From Alistipes sp. Zagget8 (GTDB lineage: Bacteria > Bacteroidota > Bacteroidia > Bacteroidales > Rikenellaceae): DNA of 64,000 nt. Under the pieces are notes generated by a model. That model saw only the letters and a program-made list of their open reading frames with translations, did no database searches and was not told the DNA's origin. The stretch covers positions 271,173 to 335,172 of the forward strand of contig MSHJ01000015.1 in NCBI GenBank assembly GCA_001941065.1, given 5' to 3'. The position numbers and the translations under genes were made by a program. Below, piece by piece: positions 18,632 to 26,248 of this stretch (the stretch's first letter is position 1; the number at the start of each line of letters is the position of its first letter).

Positions 18632-19023
18632 GTTGCGTCGTCGTTAATGAATTCGCTATACTAACGGCGAAGCGTATCTGATTATTGTCAGGTCGTTTTT
18701 GTTTGGTTGCTGAACTGTGCTCGTTGATTATGAGATTGTTCCGTGTCTGAGGCCCCTCTCGGGCCGATCTTGAGGGTTGGGACTACCGATTGTTTATCAG
18801 GGGGTTGCGGGCTGTATTGGGTTTCCGATGGGCGGAATTGTACAGATCGGGCCGTTCTGCGGCGTGTCTCGGCGGAATGCGACGTTTATCGCTTTGACTA
18901 TCAGCTATGTCCGTCCGGAATGCGATTCCGGCTTTTTTGATATATTAATCGGGTTCGGGTGGGAAGGTAGCTGAAAAAGCCGGGGTAAGCTGAATCTTTT
19001 GGTCCGGGTGAAAACCGATTTTC
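18632..19023 (+). other. 392-nt intergenic region with a plus-strand terminator
   Basis: Between the clpC start and the phosphoesterase stop I see no convincing gene. Overlapping short plus-strand frames at 18743-18974 lack family resemblance. A perfect hairpin, CCGGAAT / ATTCCGG, with a T6 tail (18915-18938) would end a plus-strand transcript, yet no plus-strand gene precedes it. A small untranslated RNA is possible; I found no clear TAnnTTTG box for it. Confidence 0.4.
18915..18938 (+). terminator. Orphan terminator hairpin
   Basis: 7-bp perfect stem with a GCG loop followed by six T residues, not downstream of any recognised plus-strand gene. Confidence 0.6.
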
Positions 19024-19518
19024 CTATTTTCGCGGCCATTCGCCGACCTCCATGTCGCGCATGTCCGTGCCGTCGATCACCAGCCGAATGGCGGTGCGGA
19101 CCTTGTGGAATCCGGACTCCCCGGCGGCGCCGGGATTGACCGCCAGCAGGTCGTAAACGGGGTCGTAAACCACCTTGAGGATATGGGAGTGTCCGGCGAT
19201 GAAGAGTTTCGGCCGCACGGACTGGATTTTCTGCACCGCCCGCGGATCGTAGCGGCGCGGATAGCCGCCGATGTGGGTCATCAGCACCCGGACGCCCTCG
19301 CATTCGAAGGAGAGGAACTGGGGGTAGATGCGGCGCGTCAGTCCGCCGTCGATGTTGCCGCTCACGGCCTTCAGCGGTTTGAAGGTGGCGATCCGGTCGG
19401 CCAGCTCGATCGAGCCGATGTCGCCCGCGTGCCAGAGTTCGTCGACGTCCCGGAAGAAATTCATCAGGGTTTCGTCGAAGGTGCCGTGGGTGTCGGATAG
19501 GATGCCGATGCGTTTCAT
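19024..19518 (-). CDS. YfcE/MJ0936-type metallophosphoesterase
   Basis: Calcineurin-like phosphodiesterase of about 164 residues. Metal-binding motifs are intact: GILSDTHG (residues 4-11), HAGDIGS (about 34-40), GNID, THIGGYP and AGHSH. These fit the YfcE/MJ0936 group of small metal-dependent phosphodiesterases; the natural substrate is not known. I chose ATG 19518 (MKRIGILSDTHG) because this is where the family begins; a 28-residue extension exists in frame but runs through the operator-like direct repeats at 19566-19602. It is divergent from the small protein and lipoprotein genes. Confidence 0.88.
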   Translation of the reverse strand: MKRIGILSDTHGTFDETLMNFFRDVDELWHAGDIGSIELADRIATFKPLKAVSGNIDGGLTRRIYPQFLSFECEGVRVLMTHIGGYPRRYDPRAVQKIQSVRPKLFIAGHSHILKVVYDPVYDLLAVNPGAAGESGFHKVRTAIRLVIDGTDMRDMEVGEWPRK

Positions 19519-19565
19519 GGGGTTGTTTTGGACAAAGGTAGCGATTTTTTCCGTGTCTTGATATA

Positions 19566-19602
19566 TGTATGATCGTTTCAATTTAATGTACGATCGTTTC
19601 AA
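19566..19602. promoter_or_regulatory. Two direct repeats, probable regulator-binding site
   Basis: GTATGATCGTTTCAA and GTACGATCGTTTCAA occur twice, one per 21 bp (two helical turns), in the divergent region between the phosphoesterase and the lipoprotein operon. The second copy overlaps the likely -33 element of the plus-strand promoter. The spacing suggests a dimeric or tandem DNA-binding regulator on one face of the helix. Confidence 0.6.
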
Positions 19603-19630
19603 CCCGCCTCGGCGAGGCTGCCTAAATTTG
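19597..19630 (+). promoter_or_regulatory. Promoter of the small-protein/lipoprotein operon
   Basis: TAAATTTG at 19623-19630 is a perfect -7 match; a TTTC at 19597-19600 lies at about the right distance for -33. Transcription should begin near 19637, 20 nt before the first start codon. Confidence 0.6.
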
Positions 19631-19656
19631 TGTATATACCTAAAACTTCAAACGTT

Positions 19657-19815
19657 ATGCAGTACAGGATTACTCCTCCCCGTGCCTCCGGGGACCGATA
19701 TGCGGCTCCCGCCGTTACAATCGTAGAGGTGGCTGTGGAGCGCGGTTTCGCCGGCTCCGATTACGATGACCTGACGCTTCCCGAATTCGGCGTCGTGGAC
19801 GAAGACCAATGGTAA
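19657..19815 (+). CDS. Small acidic protein upstream of a secreted lipoprotein
   Basis: A 52-residue product (MQYRITPPRASGDRYAAPAVTI...). The middle reads VTIVEVAVERGFAGSDYDD and the end is strongly acidic. Short proteins with a VEV-x-VERGFA-like core followed by an acidic tail often precede surface lipoprotein genes in Bacteroidales; that pattern, the good promoter and the 20-nt gap to the next gene support it as real. No membrane segment or signal peptide is present. Function unknown. It is too short for a confident family assignment. Confidence 0.6.
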   Translation: MQYRITPPRASGDRYAAPAVTIVEVAVERGFAGSDYDDLTLPEFGVVDEDQW

Positions 19816-19835
19816 ACCCGATAAACACGACAGCC

Positions 19836-21296
19836 ATGAAAAAACTGACTTTCCTTGCAGGTGCGGCACTGGTGTGCGCCCTGGTGTGCCCGGGTTGTTC
19901 CGGGGACGGATTCGATGAAATGAACGGGACGCCCGATGCCGGGAATCCCGACACGCCCGCGGTCGAAGGCGGCATCCGCACGCTGACCGTCGGCATGGCG
20001 CAGTTCGGCGCACCCGGGACCCGGGCGTCGTTCGGCGACGAGAGCGACGGGAAACTGCCCGTATTCTGGGACGGGAACGACCGGATCGTCGCTTACGAAA
20101 CGGCGGGGGAATATACCGTCGGACACGCTTACCGGCTTGTGGGCGCAGGCGGTTCGGCCAGCGGGACGTTCTCTTACGACGGCGGGCAGACGGCTCCGGC
20201 ATCCGTTGCCGAGATTTATTATCCCGAGGCGCTGGCCGCAAGCGGATTCGCCGTGCCTGCGGAGCAGACCTACACGCCCGGCAGTTTCGACCCTGCGGCC
20301 CATGTCATGCGGGCTTCGGTGAGCGACCCCGGCGCTCCGATCGCGTTCGAAAGCCTGGTTTCGGTCGCCTGCCTCCGGCTGACCGGCAGCGGCGAGAAGG
20401 TGACTTCGGTGCGCCTGGACCTGACGCCTTCGGGCGGGCAGGCGAAGCGTTACACGCTTGCGTGCCCCGGTGACGGCGTGGAGCTTTCGGCGACGCCGAC
20501 GGCATTTTATATCGTAGTCGAGGGTTCGGAAACCCCGTGCGACGCGGCTTTTACGGTGGCCGTGGGCGGAACGGAGACGATGGTTCAGAAGACGACCGCC
20601 GCCAAGACCTTTGCAGCCTCCACCGTGGTGCGCCTTCCGGTGGTCGCCTATGCGAAAAACCTTTATCAGGTGCTGGACTATTGGCCCAATGATACGGCGC
20701 CCGAAGGCATTGTCTTTTCGGTTTCGAACGGTGGACTCAACGGCGTGATTCTGTCGCATCAGGAGCAGACCGGGAACTGGGGACCGAACAAGAGTGAAAA
20801 GAACGACGGTGTGACGCTGATGCGCGAGGAGCCCGAAGACGGATTGGCCGTGACGCAACAGTTGATCGGTTTACGCAAGGATGTTGCTGATTTCGCGGCA
20901 ACTTATCCCGGTTTCGAATGGGTGCTGAACACGAAAAATGCAAGCGACGCCAATGGTGTTTGGTATGTGCCCACACGTCCGGAATTGCGGGAACTTTATC
21001 TGGTGATGTGCGGGATGGACCCTGCGGCCCATTCCGAGTGGAAGGCGACGGCGGATAATGTCGCTTTGGAGGGATATAACTCCTCGGATGCCGTGGCGGC
21101 GCGGCAGTCGTTTAAAACGAAACTGGATGCTATTTCCGATTCCAATCCGCTCGTTTTGACCGGTCGTCTGTATTCCTGCTATGAAAACGGAGGAGGGGAT
21201 TCCGTTTGGTCAATCCAATTAGATCAAGGTATGTACAGGGTGATGACCAAGTCCGGAGGGCAATACTGCCGTATCCGGCCCGTAAGAAGGTTCTGA
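19836..21296 (+). CDS. Fimbrillin-like surface lipoprotein
   Basis: Exported lipoprotein of 486 residues. The signal peptide ends in the lipobox LVCPGC (Cys about 21), followed by an acidic Gly/Asp-rich linker. Residues 45-280 resemble the fimbrillin/Mfa1-like N-terminal fold (TRASFGDESDGKLPVFWDGNDRIVAYE ... GTFSYDG ... YYPEA). The C-terminal part (about 290-486) contains WYVPTRPELRELYLVM and SVWSIQLDQGMYRVM, typical of the DUF1566-like/lectin-type domain found at the end of Bacteroidetes surface proteins. Start at 19836 chosen for the signal peptide. Probably co-transcribed with the small protein upstream and ended by the hairpin at 21317-21346. Confidence 0.8.
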   Translation: MKKLTFLAGAALVCALVCPGCSGDGFDEMNGTPDAGNPDTPAVEGGIRTLTVGMAQFGAPGTRASFGDESDGKLPVFWDGNDRIVAYETAGEYTVGHAYRLVGAGGSASGTFSYDGGQTAPASVAEIYYPEALAASGFAVPAEQTYTPGSFDPAAHVMRASVSDPGAPIAFESLVSVACLRLTGSGEKVTSVRLDLTPSGGQAKRYTLACPGDGVELSATPTAFYIVVEGSETPCDAAFTVAVGGTETMVQKTTAAKTFAASTVVRLPVVAYAKNLYQVLDYWPNDTAPEGIVFSVSNGGLNGVILSHQEQTGNWGPNKSEKNDGVTLMREEPEDGLAVTQQLIGLRKDVADFAATYPGFEWVLNTKNASDANGVWYVPTRPELRELYLVMCGMDPAAHSEWKATADNVALEGYNSSDAVAARQSFKTKLDAISDSNPLVLTGRLYSCYENGGGDSVWSIQLDQGMYRVMTKSGGQYCRIRPVRRF

Positions 21297-21316
21297 CCTG
21301 ACAACTTTCGATAACG

Positions 21317-21346
21317 AATCGGTCCGCCACAAGGCGGACCGATTTT
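21317..21346 (+). terminator. Lipoprotein-gene terminator
   Basis: AATCGGTCCGCC and GGCGGACCGATT form a perfect 12-bp stem with an ACAA loop, followed by a short T-rich tail. Confidence 0.8.
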
Positions 21347-21382
21347 GTTTATTTGTACGCGATTCTGTATTTCAACGTATCA

Positions 21383-21480
21383 CCGTCCGAGGCGTACGCC
21401 ATCTCCCTCCCTGAGGGAGGGCCGGGGTGGGGTCAGAATTGTATACGCCGCCGCAGGCGGCGACACAACGACCGGCGACA
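21383..21480 (+). repeat. Repeat family B, copy 1
   Basis: Intergenic element with order: CCGTCCGAGGCG, hairpin CCCTCCCT / AGGGAGGG (21405-21421), GGGGTGGGGTCAGAATTGTA, hairpin GCCGCC / GGCGGC (about 21447-21461). The same order recurs at 35659-35740 (inverted) and 50179-50350. Confidence 0.75.
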
Positions 21481-21517
21481 GCAAAAAGAGGTACGATGGA
21501 TGTACCCAAGTAACCGG

Positions 21518-22795
21518 CTATTTATACTTATCCTTCCAGAGCTGCGCCATTCGTTCGGCGATCTTCGCTTCGGTGGCGTTGCCGGTGTCGGGTTCGTAGA
21601 ATTTCGTGCCCGACAGCGATTCCGGAAGAAATTCCATCTCGGCAAAATGCCCCGCGTAATCGTGGGCGTATTTGTACCCCTTGCCGTAACCCGCCTGATC
21701 CATCAGCTTCGTCGGGGCGTTGCGCAGATGCAGCGGCACCGGACGGTTCGTCGTGTCGTGCTCGACCAGCCCCATCGCCTTGTTGATGGCCATGTAGGCC
21801 GAATTGCTCTTGGGACTGGTGGCCAGGTAGATCGTCGTTTCGGCCAGCGTGATGCGTGCTTCGGGCATACCGATCTTGTGTACCGTGTCGAAGCAGGCGT
21901 TGGCCAGCAGCAGGGCGTTGGGATTCGCCAGCCCGATGTCCTCCGAGGCCAGTATCACCAGCCGTCGGGCCAGGAAACGCGGCTCCTCGCCCCCGGCCAG
22001 CATCCGCGCGAGGTAGTAGACCGCGGCGTTGGGGTCGCTGCCCCGGACCGATTTGATAAAGGCCGAAATCACGTCGTAATGCTGCTCGCCGTTCTTGTCG
22101 TAGAGGGCGATGTTCTGCTGGAGGCAGTCGGTGACGTACTGGTCCGAAATCGTCACCTTGCCCTCCGTGGCCCCGACGACGATGTCGAGGATGTTCAGCA
22201 GTTTACGCGCGTCGCCGCCCGAGAATTTGAACAGCGCACCGGTCTCTGCGACCTCGATCTGGCGTTCCTTCAGCTCGATGTCGGTCTTCAGGGCCCGGTC
22301 GAGCAGCGTCTGCAAATCTTTGTCTTCGAGTGATTTGAGGATGTAGACCTGACAGCGGCTCAACAGCGGGGAGATCACCTCGAACGAAGGATTTTCGGTC
22401 GTGGCGCCGATCAGCGTGACGACGCCCTGCTCGACGGCCCCCAGCAGCGAATCCTGCTGCGACTTGTTGAAACGGTGGATTTCGTCGATGAACAGGAATG
22501 GCGGCGGCCGCTGGTCGAAGAACCGCTGCTTGCGGGCCGACTCGATCACCTCGCGCACGTCCTTCACGCCCGACGTGACGGCCGAGAGGGTGAAGAAGGG
22601 GCGTTCCAGTTGGGTGGCGACGATCTTCGCCAGCGTGGTCTTGCCCACGCCCGGAGGTCCCCAGAGGATGAACGACGGGACGTTGCCCGTCTCGAAGAAC
22701 TTCCGGAACACCCCGTTTTTACCCACGAGGTGCTCCTGCCCGATGTATTCGTCTATCGTGCGGGGGCGCAGTCGTTCGGCTAAAGGTGCGGACAT
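21518..22795 (-). CDS. rarA: Replication-associated recombination protein RarA (MgsA)
   Basis: AAA+ ATPase of the clamp-loader-like group that acts at stalled replication forks. The 425-residue product has Walker A GPPGVGKTTLAKIVA (about 46-60), Walker B FLFIDEIHRFNKSQQDSLLG, sensor GATTENPSFEV and the MgsA C-terminal domain with DPNAAVYYLARMLAGGEEPRFLARRLV. N-terminal PLAERLRPRTIDEYIGQEHLVG is diagnostic of the family. Its promoter (TATCTTTG on the minus strand, 22816-22823) is divergent from another -7 box at 22845-22852. Confidence 0.97.
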   Translation of the reverse strand: MSAPLAERLRPRTIDEYIGQEHLVGKNGVFRKFFETGNVPSFILWGPPGVGKTTLAKIVATQLERPFFTLSAVTSGVKDVREVIESARKQRFFDQRPPPFLFIDEIHRFNKSQQDSLLGAVEQGVVTLIGATTENPSFEVISPLLSRCQVYILKSLEDKDLQTLLDRALKTDIELKERQIEVAETGALFKFSGGDARKLLNILDIVVGATEGKVTISDQYVTDCLQQNIALYDKNGEQHYDVISAFIKSVRGSDPNAAVYYLARMLAGGEEPRFLARRLVILASEDIGLANPNALLLANACFDTVHKIGMPEARITLAETTIYLATSPKSNSAYMAINKAMGLVEHDTTNRPVPLHLRNAPTKLMDQAGYGKGYKYAHDYAGHFAEMEFLPESLSGTKFYEPDTGNATEAKIAERMAQLWKDKYK

Positions 22796-22815
22796 GGCAG
22801 GTTCGTTTTATGGTT

Positions 22816-22852
22816 CAAAGATACGAATTTCCAAGAATTATTCCTACATTTG
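22816..22852. promoter_or_regulatory. Divergent -7 boxes: rarA (-) and leader transcript (+)
   Basis: Minus-strand TATCTTTG occupies 22816-22823 and serves rarA. Plus-strand TACATTTG at 22845-22852 would start a transcript near 22859 reading toward the gene at 23096. Confidence 0.55.
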
Positions 22853-22858
22853 CCGGAC

Positions 22859-23095
22859 ATATCGACAAACACGGAAAGTGTAAGTCTATTCCCGAATCGT
22901 GAACGTAGGAAATTCACTCTGGCATGGGAATGGCGGACATCTTACCGCGTCATATCCATCTTATGGATATAGGCGTGGGAGCTGTTGCTTATTTTATGCC
23001 AAAGGTATCCTACGACCTACGATTCTGAAATAAGTCTTCGGCACCACGCTTTCTGTATACAGTGGGTTGCAAAGGGGGCCTTGCGTCAAATACGA
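22859..23095 (+). ncRNA. Putative structured 5' leader RNA
   Basis: A leader of about 235 nt between a good -7 box and the ORF at 23096. It contains the perfect hairpin ATATCCAT / ATGGATAT (22952-22970). Two nested long-range pairings follow: GCGTGG with CCACGC (22973-22978 and 23044-23049) and CTTATTT with AAATAAG (22988-22994 and 23028-23034). This order of stems suggests a structured RNA element or a small RNA. I cannot match it to a named riboswitch. Confidence 0.4.
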
Positions 23096-23440
23096 ATGAT
23101 TCTCATGCGAGCGAAAACTCGATACAATGATTTTATCGGCACCGTTGCAGCCGATATCAGCGACTACCTCGACAAGGAGTGCCTGAATGCGCTGATTCCC
23201 CGGAACGTCCCCGAATACGAATGCTATACGGTTGTCGGGTTCGAATTTTATATGCATTACGGAGAGATGATCTTTGCGCTTCTGTGCCGCGACATGCGGG
23301 AGGAAGGCGACGGTTCGCTGGTCGCCGTCGAAGCCAACTGCGATCTCTCGTCGTTCTTCAACCTGTTCAAACGCTTCAACCTGAATCTGCTGCCCAAAGG
23401 CTATGAAGAATCCGCCGTGAAGATGCGGATAAAGGTGTAG
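23096..23440 (+). CDS. Hypothetical protein, 114 residues
   Basis: Not a family I recognise. The product is soluble with no signal peptide: MRAKTRYNDFIGTVAADISDYLDKECLN at the start, a central aromatic strand region (YECYTVVGFEFYMHYGEMIFALLC) and a C-terminal FFNLFKRFNLNLLPKGYEESAVKMRIKV. Codon use looks like the surroundings. I placed the start at 23096 (a second ATG is at 23105) because the upstream in-frame extension to 22985 falls in the structured leader. A hairpin at 23464-23494 ends it, convergent with aspS. Confidence 0.6.
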   Translation: MILMRAKTRYNDFIGTVAADISDYLDKECLNALIPRNVPEYECYTVVGFEFYMHYGEMIFALLCRDMREEGDGSLVAVEANCDLSSFFNLFKRFNLNLLPKGYEESAVKMRIKV

Positions 23441-23463
23441 GTGCAAAGGTCCGGGAAATAACG

Positions 23464-23494
23464 ACGGCAGGCGGATGTGTCGTCCGCCTGCCGT
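23464..23494. terminator. Bidirectional hairpin between convergent genes
   Basis: ACGGCAGGCGGA and TCCGCCTGCCGT form a 12-bp stem between the hypothetical gene and aspS; T-tract is weak on either strand. Confidence 0.55.
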
Positions 23495-23513
23495 TCGCTG
23501 TCTGTTTTCCGGG

Positions 23514-25268
23514 TTACTCCTCCGGTTTTACCAGGGAGAGGTATAATTCGTCCAACTGCGACTGGTCGATATACCCCGGGGCGTCGAGCATCATGTCGCG
23601 GCCGGCGTTGTTCTTCGGGAAGGCGATGTAGTCGCGGATCGACTCCGAGCCGCCGAACAGTGAGCACAGACGGTCGAATCCGAACGCCAGTCCGCCGTGA
23701 GGGGGCGCACCGTATTTGAAGGCGTTCATCAGGAAGCCGAAGCGCTCCTGAGCCTGCTCCGGCGTGAAGCCCAGCAGTCCGAACATTTTGGCCTGCAGGG
23801 CCGAATCGTGGATACGGATCGAACCGCCGCCGATCTCCGTGCCGTTGCAGACGAAATCGTAGGCGTTGGCCCGCACGCGGCCCGGGTCGCTGTCGAGGAA
23901 TTCGACATCTTCCAGTTTGGGAGCGGTGAAGGGGTGGTGCACGGCGTAGTAACGCTGCGTTTCGTCGTCCCACTCGAACAGCGGGAAATCCACCACCCAC
24001 AGCGGTGCGAACTGCTGCGGGTCGCGCAGGCCCAGCTGCTGGGCCACCTCGAGGCGCAGGGCGCACAACTGCGTCAGCGTCTTGAACTTTTTGCCGCAGA
24101 GGATGAAGACCATGTCGCCCGCTTTCGCGCCGCAGCGTGCGGCCATCGCGGCGACCTCCTCGGGCGTGTAGAACTTGTCGATCGACGATTTCACGCCGTT
24201 CTCCTCGACGCGAATCCAGATCAGCCCCTTGGCGCCGATCTGCTGCCGTTTGACGAACTCCGTCAGCGCGTCGATCTGCTTGCGGGTATAGGTCGCGCAG
24301 CCCGTGGCGGCGAATCCGGTGATGTATTCGGCATCGTCGAAGACCGAAAAACCATGGCCTTTGGCGAGGTCGGTAATATCTGAAAACTCCATGCCGAAGC
24401 GCAGGTCGGGTTTGTCCGAGCCGTATTTTTCCATCGCTTCGATCCACGGCATGCGGCGCAGCGGTTCCGTCAGTTCGATTCCCATCACGTGTTTGAACAT
24501 GTGCTTGGCCCAGCGTTCGAAGATTTCGAGCACGTCCTCCTGCTCGACGAACGACATTTCGCAGTCGATCTGCGTGAACTCGGGCTGACGGTCGGCCCGC
24601 AGGTCCTCGTCGCGGAAGCAGCGCACGATCTGGAAATACTTGTCGTAGCCGGCGACCATCAGCAGCTGCTTCAGGGTCTGCGGCGACTGCGGCAGGGCGT
24701 AGAACTGGTTGGGCGACATGCGGCTCGGGACCACGAAATCGCGGGCCCCTTCGGGGGTCGAACCGACCAGGCAGGGGGTCTCTATCTCGAGGAACCCCTC
24801 GTCGGAAAGGAAGCGGCGGATCTCCTGGGCCATCTTGTGGCGCAGGATCATGTTGCGCTGCAGGGGCGGACGCCGCAGGTCGAGGTAGCGGTATTTCATG
24901 CGCAGGTCGTCGCCGCCGTCCGAGTTCTCCTCGATGGTGAAGGGAGGCACCTCGGCGTCGTGCAGCACGACCACTTTTTCAGCGGCCACCTCGATGTCGC
25001 CGGTGGCCATCTTCGGGTTTTTCGACTCGCGTTCGATGACTTTGCCGACCACCTGGATGACCCATTCGCGGCCCACCGAGCAGGCGACTGCGCGTGCCTC
25101 GGCGGGGGAGTGCTCCTCGAGGACGATCTGGGTGATGCCGTAGCGGTCCCGCAGGTCGATGAAGGTCATCGCCCCGAGGTTTCGGATTTTCTGCACCCAC
25201 CCGGCCAGGGTGACGGTTTCGTTGACGTTGCTGGCCCGGAGGCAGCCGCAGGTATGGGTTCTGTACAT
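23514..25268 (-). CDS. aspS: Aspartate--tRNA ligase
   Basis: Class IIb synthetase that charges tRNA-Asp. The product of 584 residues starts [32 protein letters not shown], the OB-fold anticodon-binding domain. It contains motif 2 [24 protein letters not shown] (one continuous stretch after the [17 protein letters not shown] segment), the bacterial GAD insertion in the middle, and motif 3 [13 protein letters not shown] near the C-terminus. ATG 25268 was chosen; the longer frame to 25382 runs through the promoter. A -7 box TAACTTTG lies on the minus strand at 25310-25317. Confidence 0.97.
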   Translation of the reverse strand: MYRTHTCGCLRASNVNETVTLAGWVQKIRNLGAMTFIDLRDRYGITQIVLEEHSPAEARAVACSVGREWVIQVVGKVIERESKNPKMATGDIEVAAEKVVVLHDAEVPPFTIEENSDGGDDLRMKYRYLDLRRPPLQRNMILRHKMAQEIRRFLSDEGFLEIETPCLVGSTPEGARDFVVPSRMSPNQFYALPQSPQTLKQLLMVAGYDKYFQIVRCFRDEDLRADRQPEFTQIDCEMSFVEQEDVLEIFERWAKHMFKHVMGIELTEPLRRMPWIEAMEKYGSDKPDLRFGMEFSDITDLAKGHGFSVFDDAEYITGFAATGCATYTRKQIDALTEFVKRQQIGAKGLIWIRVEENGVKSSIDKFYTPEEVAAMAARCGAKAGDMVFILCGKKFKTLTQLCALRLEVAQQLGLRDPQQFAPLWVVDFPLFEWDDETQRYYAVHHPFTAPKLEDVEFLDSDPGRVRANAYDFVCNGTEIGGGSIRIHDSALQAKMFGLLGFTPEQAQERFGFLMNAFKYGAPPHGGLAFGFDRLCSLFGGSESIRDYIAFPKNNAGRDMMLDAPGYIDQSQLDELYLSLVKPEE

Positions 25269-25309
25269 TGGGAAATGTGTTATGTTGTTCGTTTTGTCCT
25301 TGTAACCCG

Positions 25310-25317
25310 CAAAGTTA
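25310..25317 (-). promoter_or_regulatory. aspS -7 box
   Basis: Minus-strand TAACTTTG, 42 nt upstream of the aspS start codon; the -33 element is not obvious. Confidence 0.5.
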
Positions 25318-25384
25318 GAAAAAAGGTTCCGGATTCGGAAAGGAAAACGGCAAAAAACGATGGCGGGACGTGCCGGATGCACGC

Positions 25385-25610
25385 CCCGCCGCGGGCTACA
25401 TGTGTTTATCCTTGGGGCTTACCAGAACGCGGTTCGGGAGGTCCGCGCAAAAAAAGACGCGGACGAAATTCGTATGATCCCAACTGAGGTCCTGAGAAAC
25501 CCGTACAGAAAACCATAGAATCCGCCCGCGTTGAAAACAACACGGGCATCAACCATCGCTTTTCTGTGTTTGAAATTTTCCAGATTTCGGAGAACAAGAA
25601 AAAAGCTAAT
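25385..25610 (-). ncRNA. Putative structured RNA (6S-like size) between aspS and tadA
   Basis: No credible gene occupies 25318-25703. On the minus strand an outer stem ACAGAAAA / TTTTCTGT (25560-25567 with 25505-25512) encloses a 10-bp hairpin GCCCGTGTTG / CAACGCGGGC with a four-base loop. A second hairpin GTCCGCG / CGCGGAC follows at 25441-25464. A long helix broken by internal loops and about 200 nt of length resembles 6S RNA or the Bacteroidales-1 class, but I could not check this. The 86-codon minus-strand frame over it looks like a chance reading of the RNA. Confidence 0.4.
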
Positions 25611-25642
25611 GCCTTGTTAAAACTTTCGTATGTCAAGAACTC

Positions 25643-25690
25643 TGCAGTCCGGGACTGCACGAACAAATTTAAGCAAAATTTTTACCTTTG
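25643..25690 (+). promoter_or_regulatory. tadA promoter and upstream palindrome
   Basis: TACCTTTG at 25683-25690 is a consensus -7 box 13 nt before the tadA ATG. A perfect palindrome TGCAGTCC-G-GGACTGCA (25643-25659) lies just upstream of the expected -33 position. Confidence 0.6.
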
Positions 25691-25703
25691 CAAAAAAATC
25701 ACG

Positions 25704-26150
25704 ATGAATCAGCAGCAAACCGACGAAAAATTCATGCGCCTGGCACTAAACGAGGCGCAAAAGGCGTTAAAAGAACAGGAGGTGCCCATCGGGGCGGTCG
25801 TCGTGGCGGGCGGAGCCGTCATCGGACGCGGTCACAACCTCGTGGAGACCCTCGCCGATCCCACGGCACATGCCGAGATGCAGGCCCTCACGGCCGCAGC
25901 CGCGACGCTCGGAGGCAAGTATCTGCAGGAGTGTACGTTGTATGTCACGGTCGAGCCGTGTATCATGTGCGCCGGGGCGATCGGATGGGCGCAGGTGAGC
26001 CGCGTGGTGTGGGGCGCCGACGATCCCAAGAAGGGGTACCGGCGTTACTCCGAGGCGGTCTTCCATCCCAAAACCACCGTGGCACGGGGTGTGCTTCGCG
26101 ATGAGTGCGAAGCCCTGATGAGCGGTTTTTTCGCGGGTTTGCGCGGATAG
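25704..26150 (+). CDS. tadA: tRNA adenosine(34) deaminase TadA
   Basis: Converts A34 to inosine in tRNA-Arg(ACG). The 148-residue product has the zinc/catalytic signatures PTAHAEMQAL (His and Glu, about residues 50-59) and VEPCIMCAGAI (about 84-94), with the family N-terminus EKFMRLALNEAQKA. The ATG at 25704 sits 13 nt after a good -7 box; an in-frame extension to 25566 runs across the promoter and is discarded. The next gene has its own promoter. Confidence 0.95.
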   Translation: MNQQQTDEKFMRLALNEAQKALKEQEVPIGAVVVAGGAVIGRGHNLVETLADPTAHAEMQALTAAAATLGGKYLQECTLYVTVEPCIMCAGAIGWAQVSRVVWGADDPKKGYRRYSEAVFHPKTTVARGVLRDECEALMSGFFAGLRG

Positions 26151-26151
26151 A

Positions 26152-26184
26152 TTTGGTAAAAAAGGAATTTTTTTTATACTTTTG
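26152..26184 (+). promoter_or_regulatory. Promoter of the TPR-protein gene
   Basis: TTTG at 26152-26155 and TACTTTTG at 26177-26184 are 21 nt apart, giving a leader of about 58 nt. Confidence 0.65.
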
Positions 26185-26248
26185 CATCCAACGCATTTCA
26201 GAAGGGGTGCTTGATAAGAACAATTTAAAAAACGTATAGGAGAGAACA

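Noticed and set aside
18743..18974. Two overlapping plus-strand frames of 65 codons in the clpC-phosphoesterase gap
   Set aside because: They overlap a terminator hairpin, share no family motif and have no promoter box.
25406..25666. 86-codon minus-strand frame between aspS and tadA
   Set aside because: Lies on the predicted structured RNA and has neither a start context nor domain; more likely a misread RNA.
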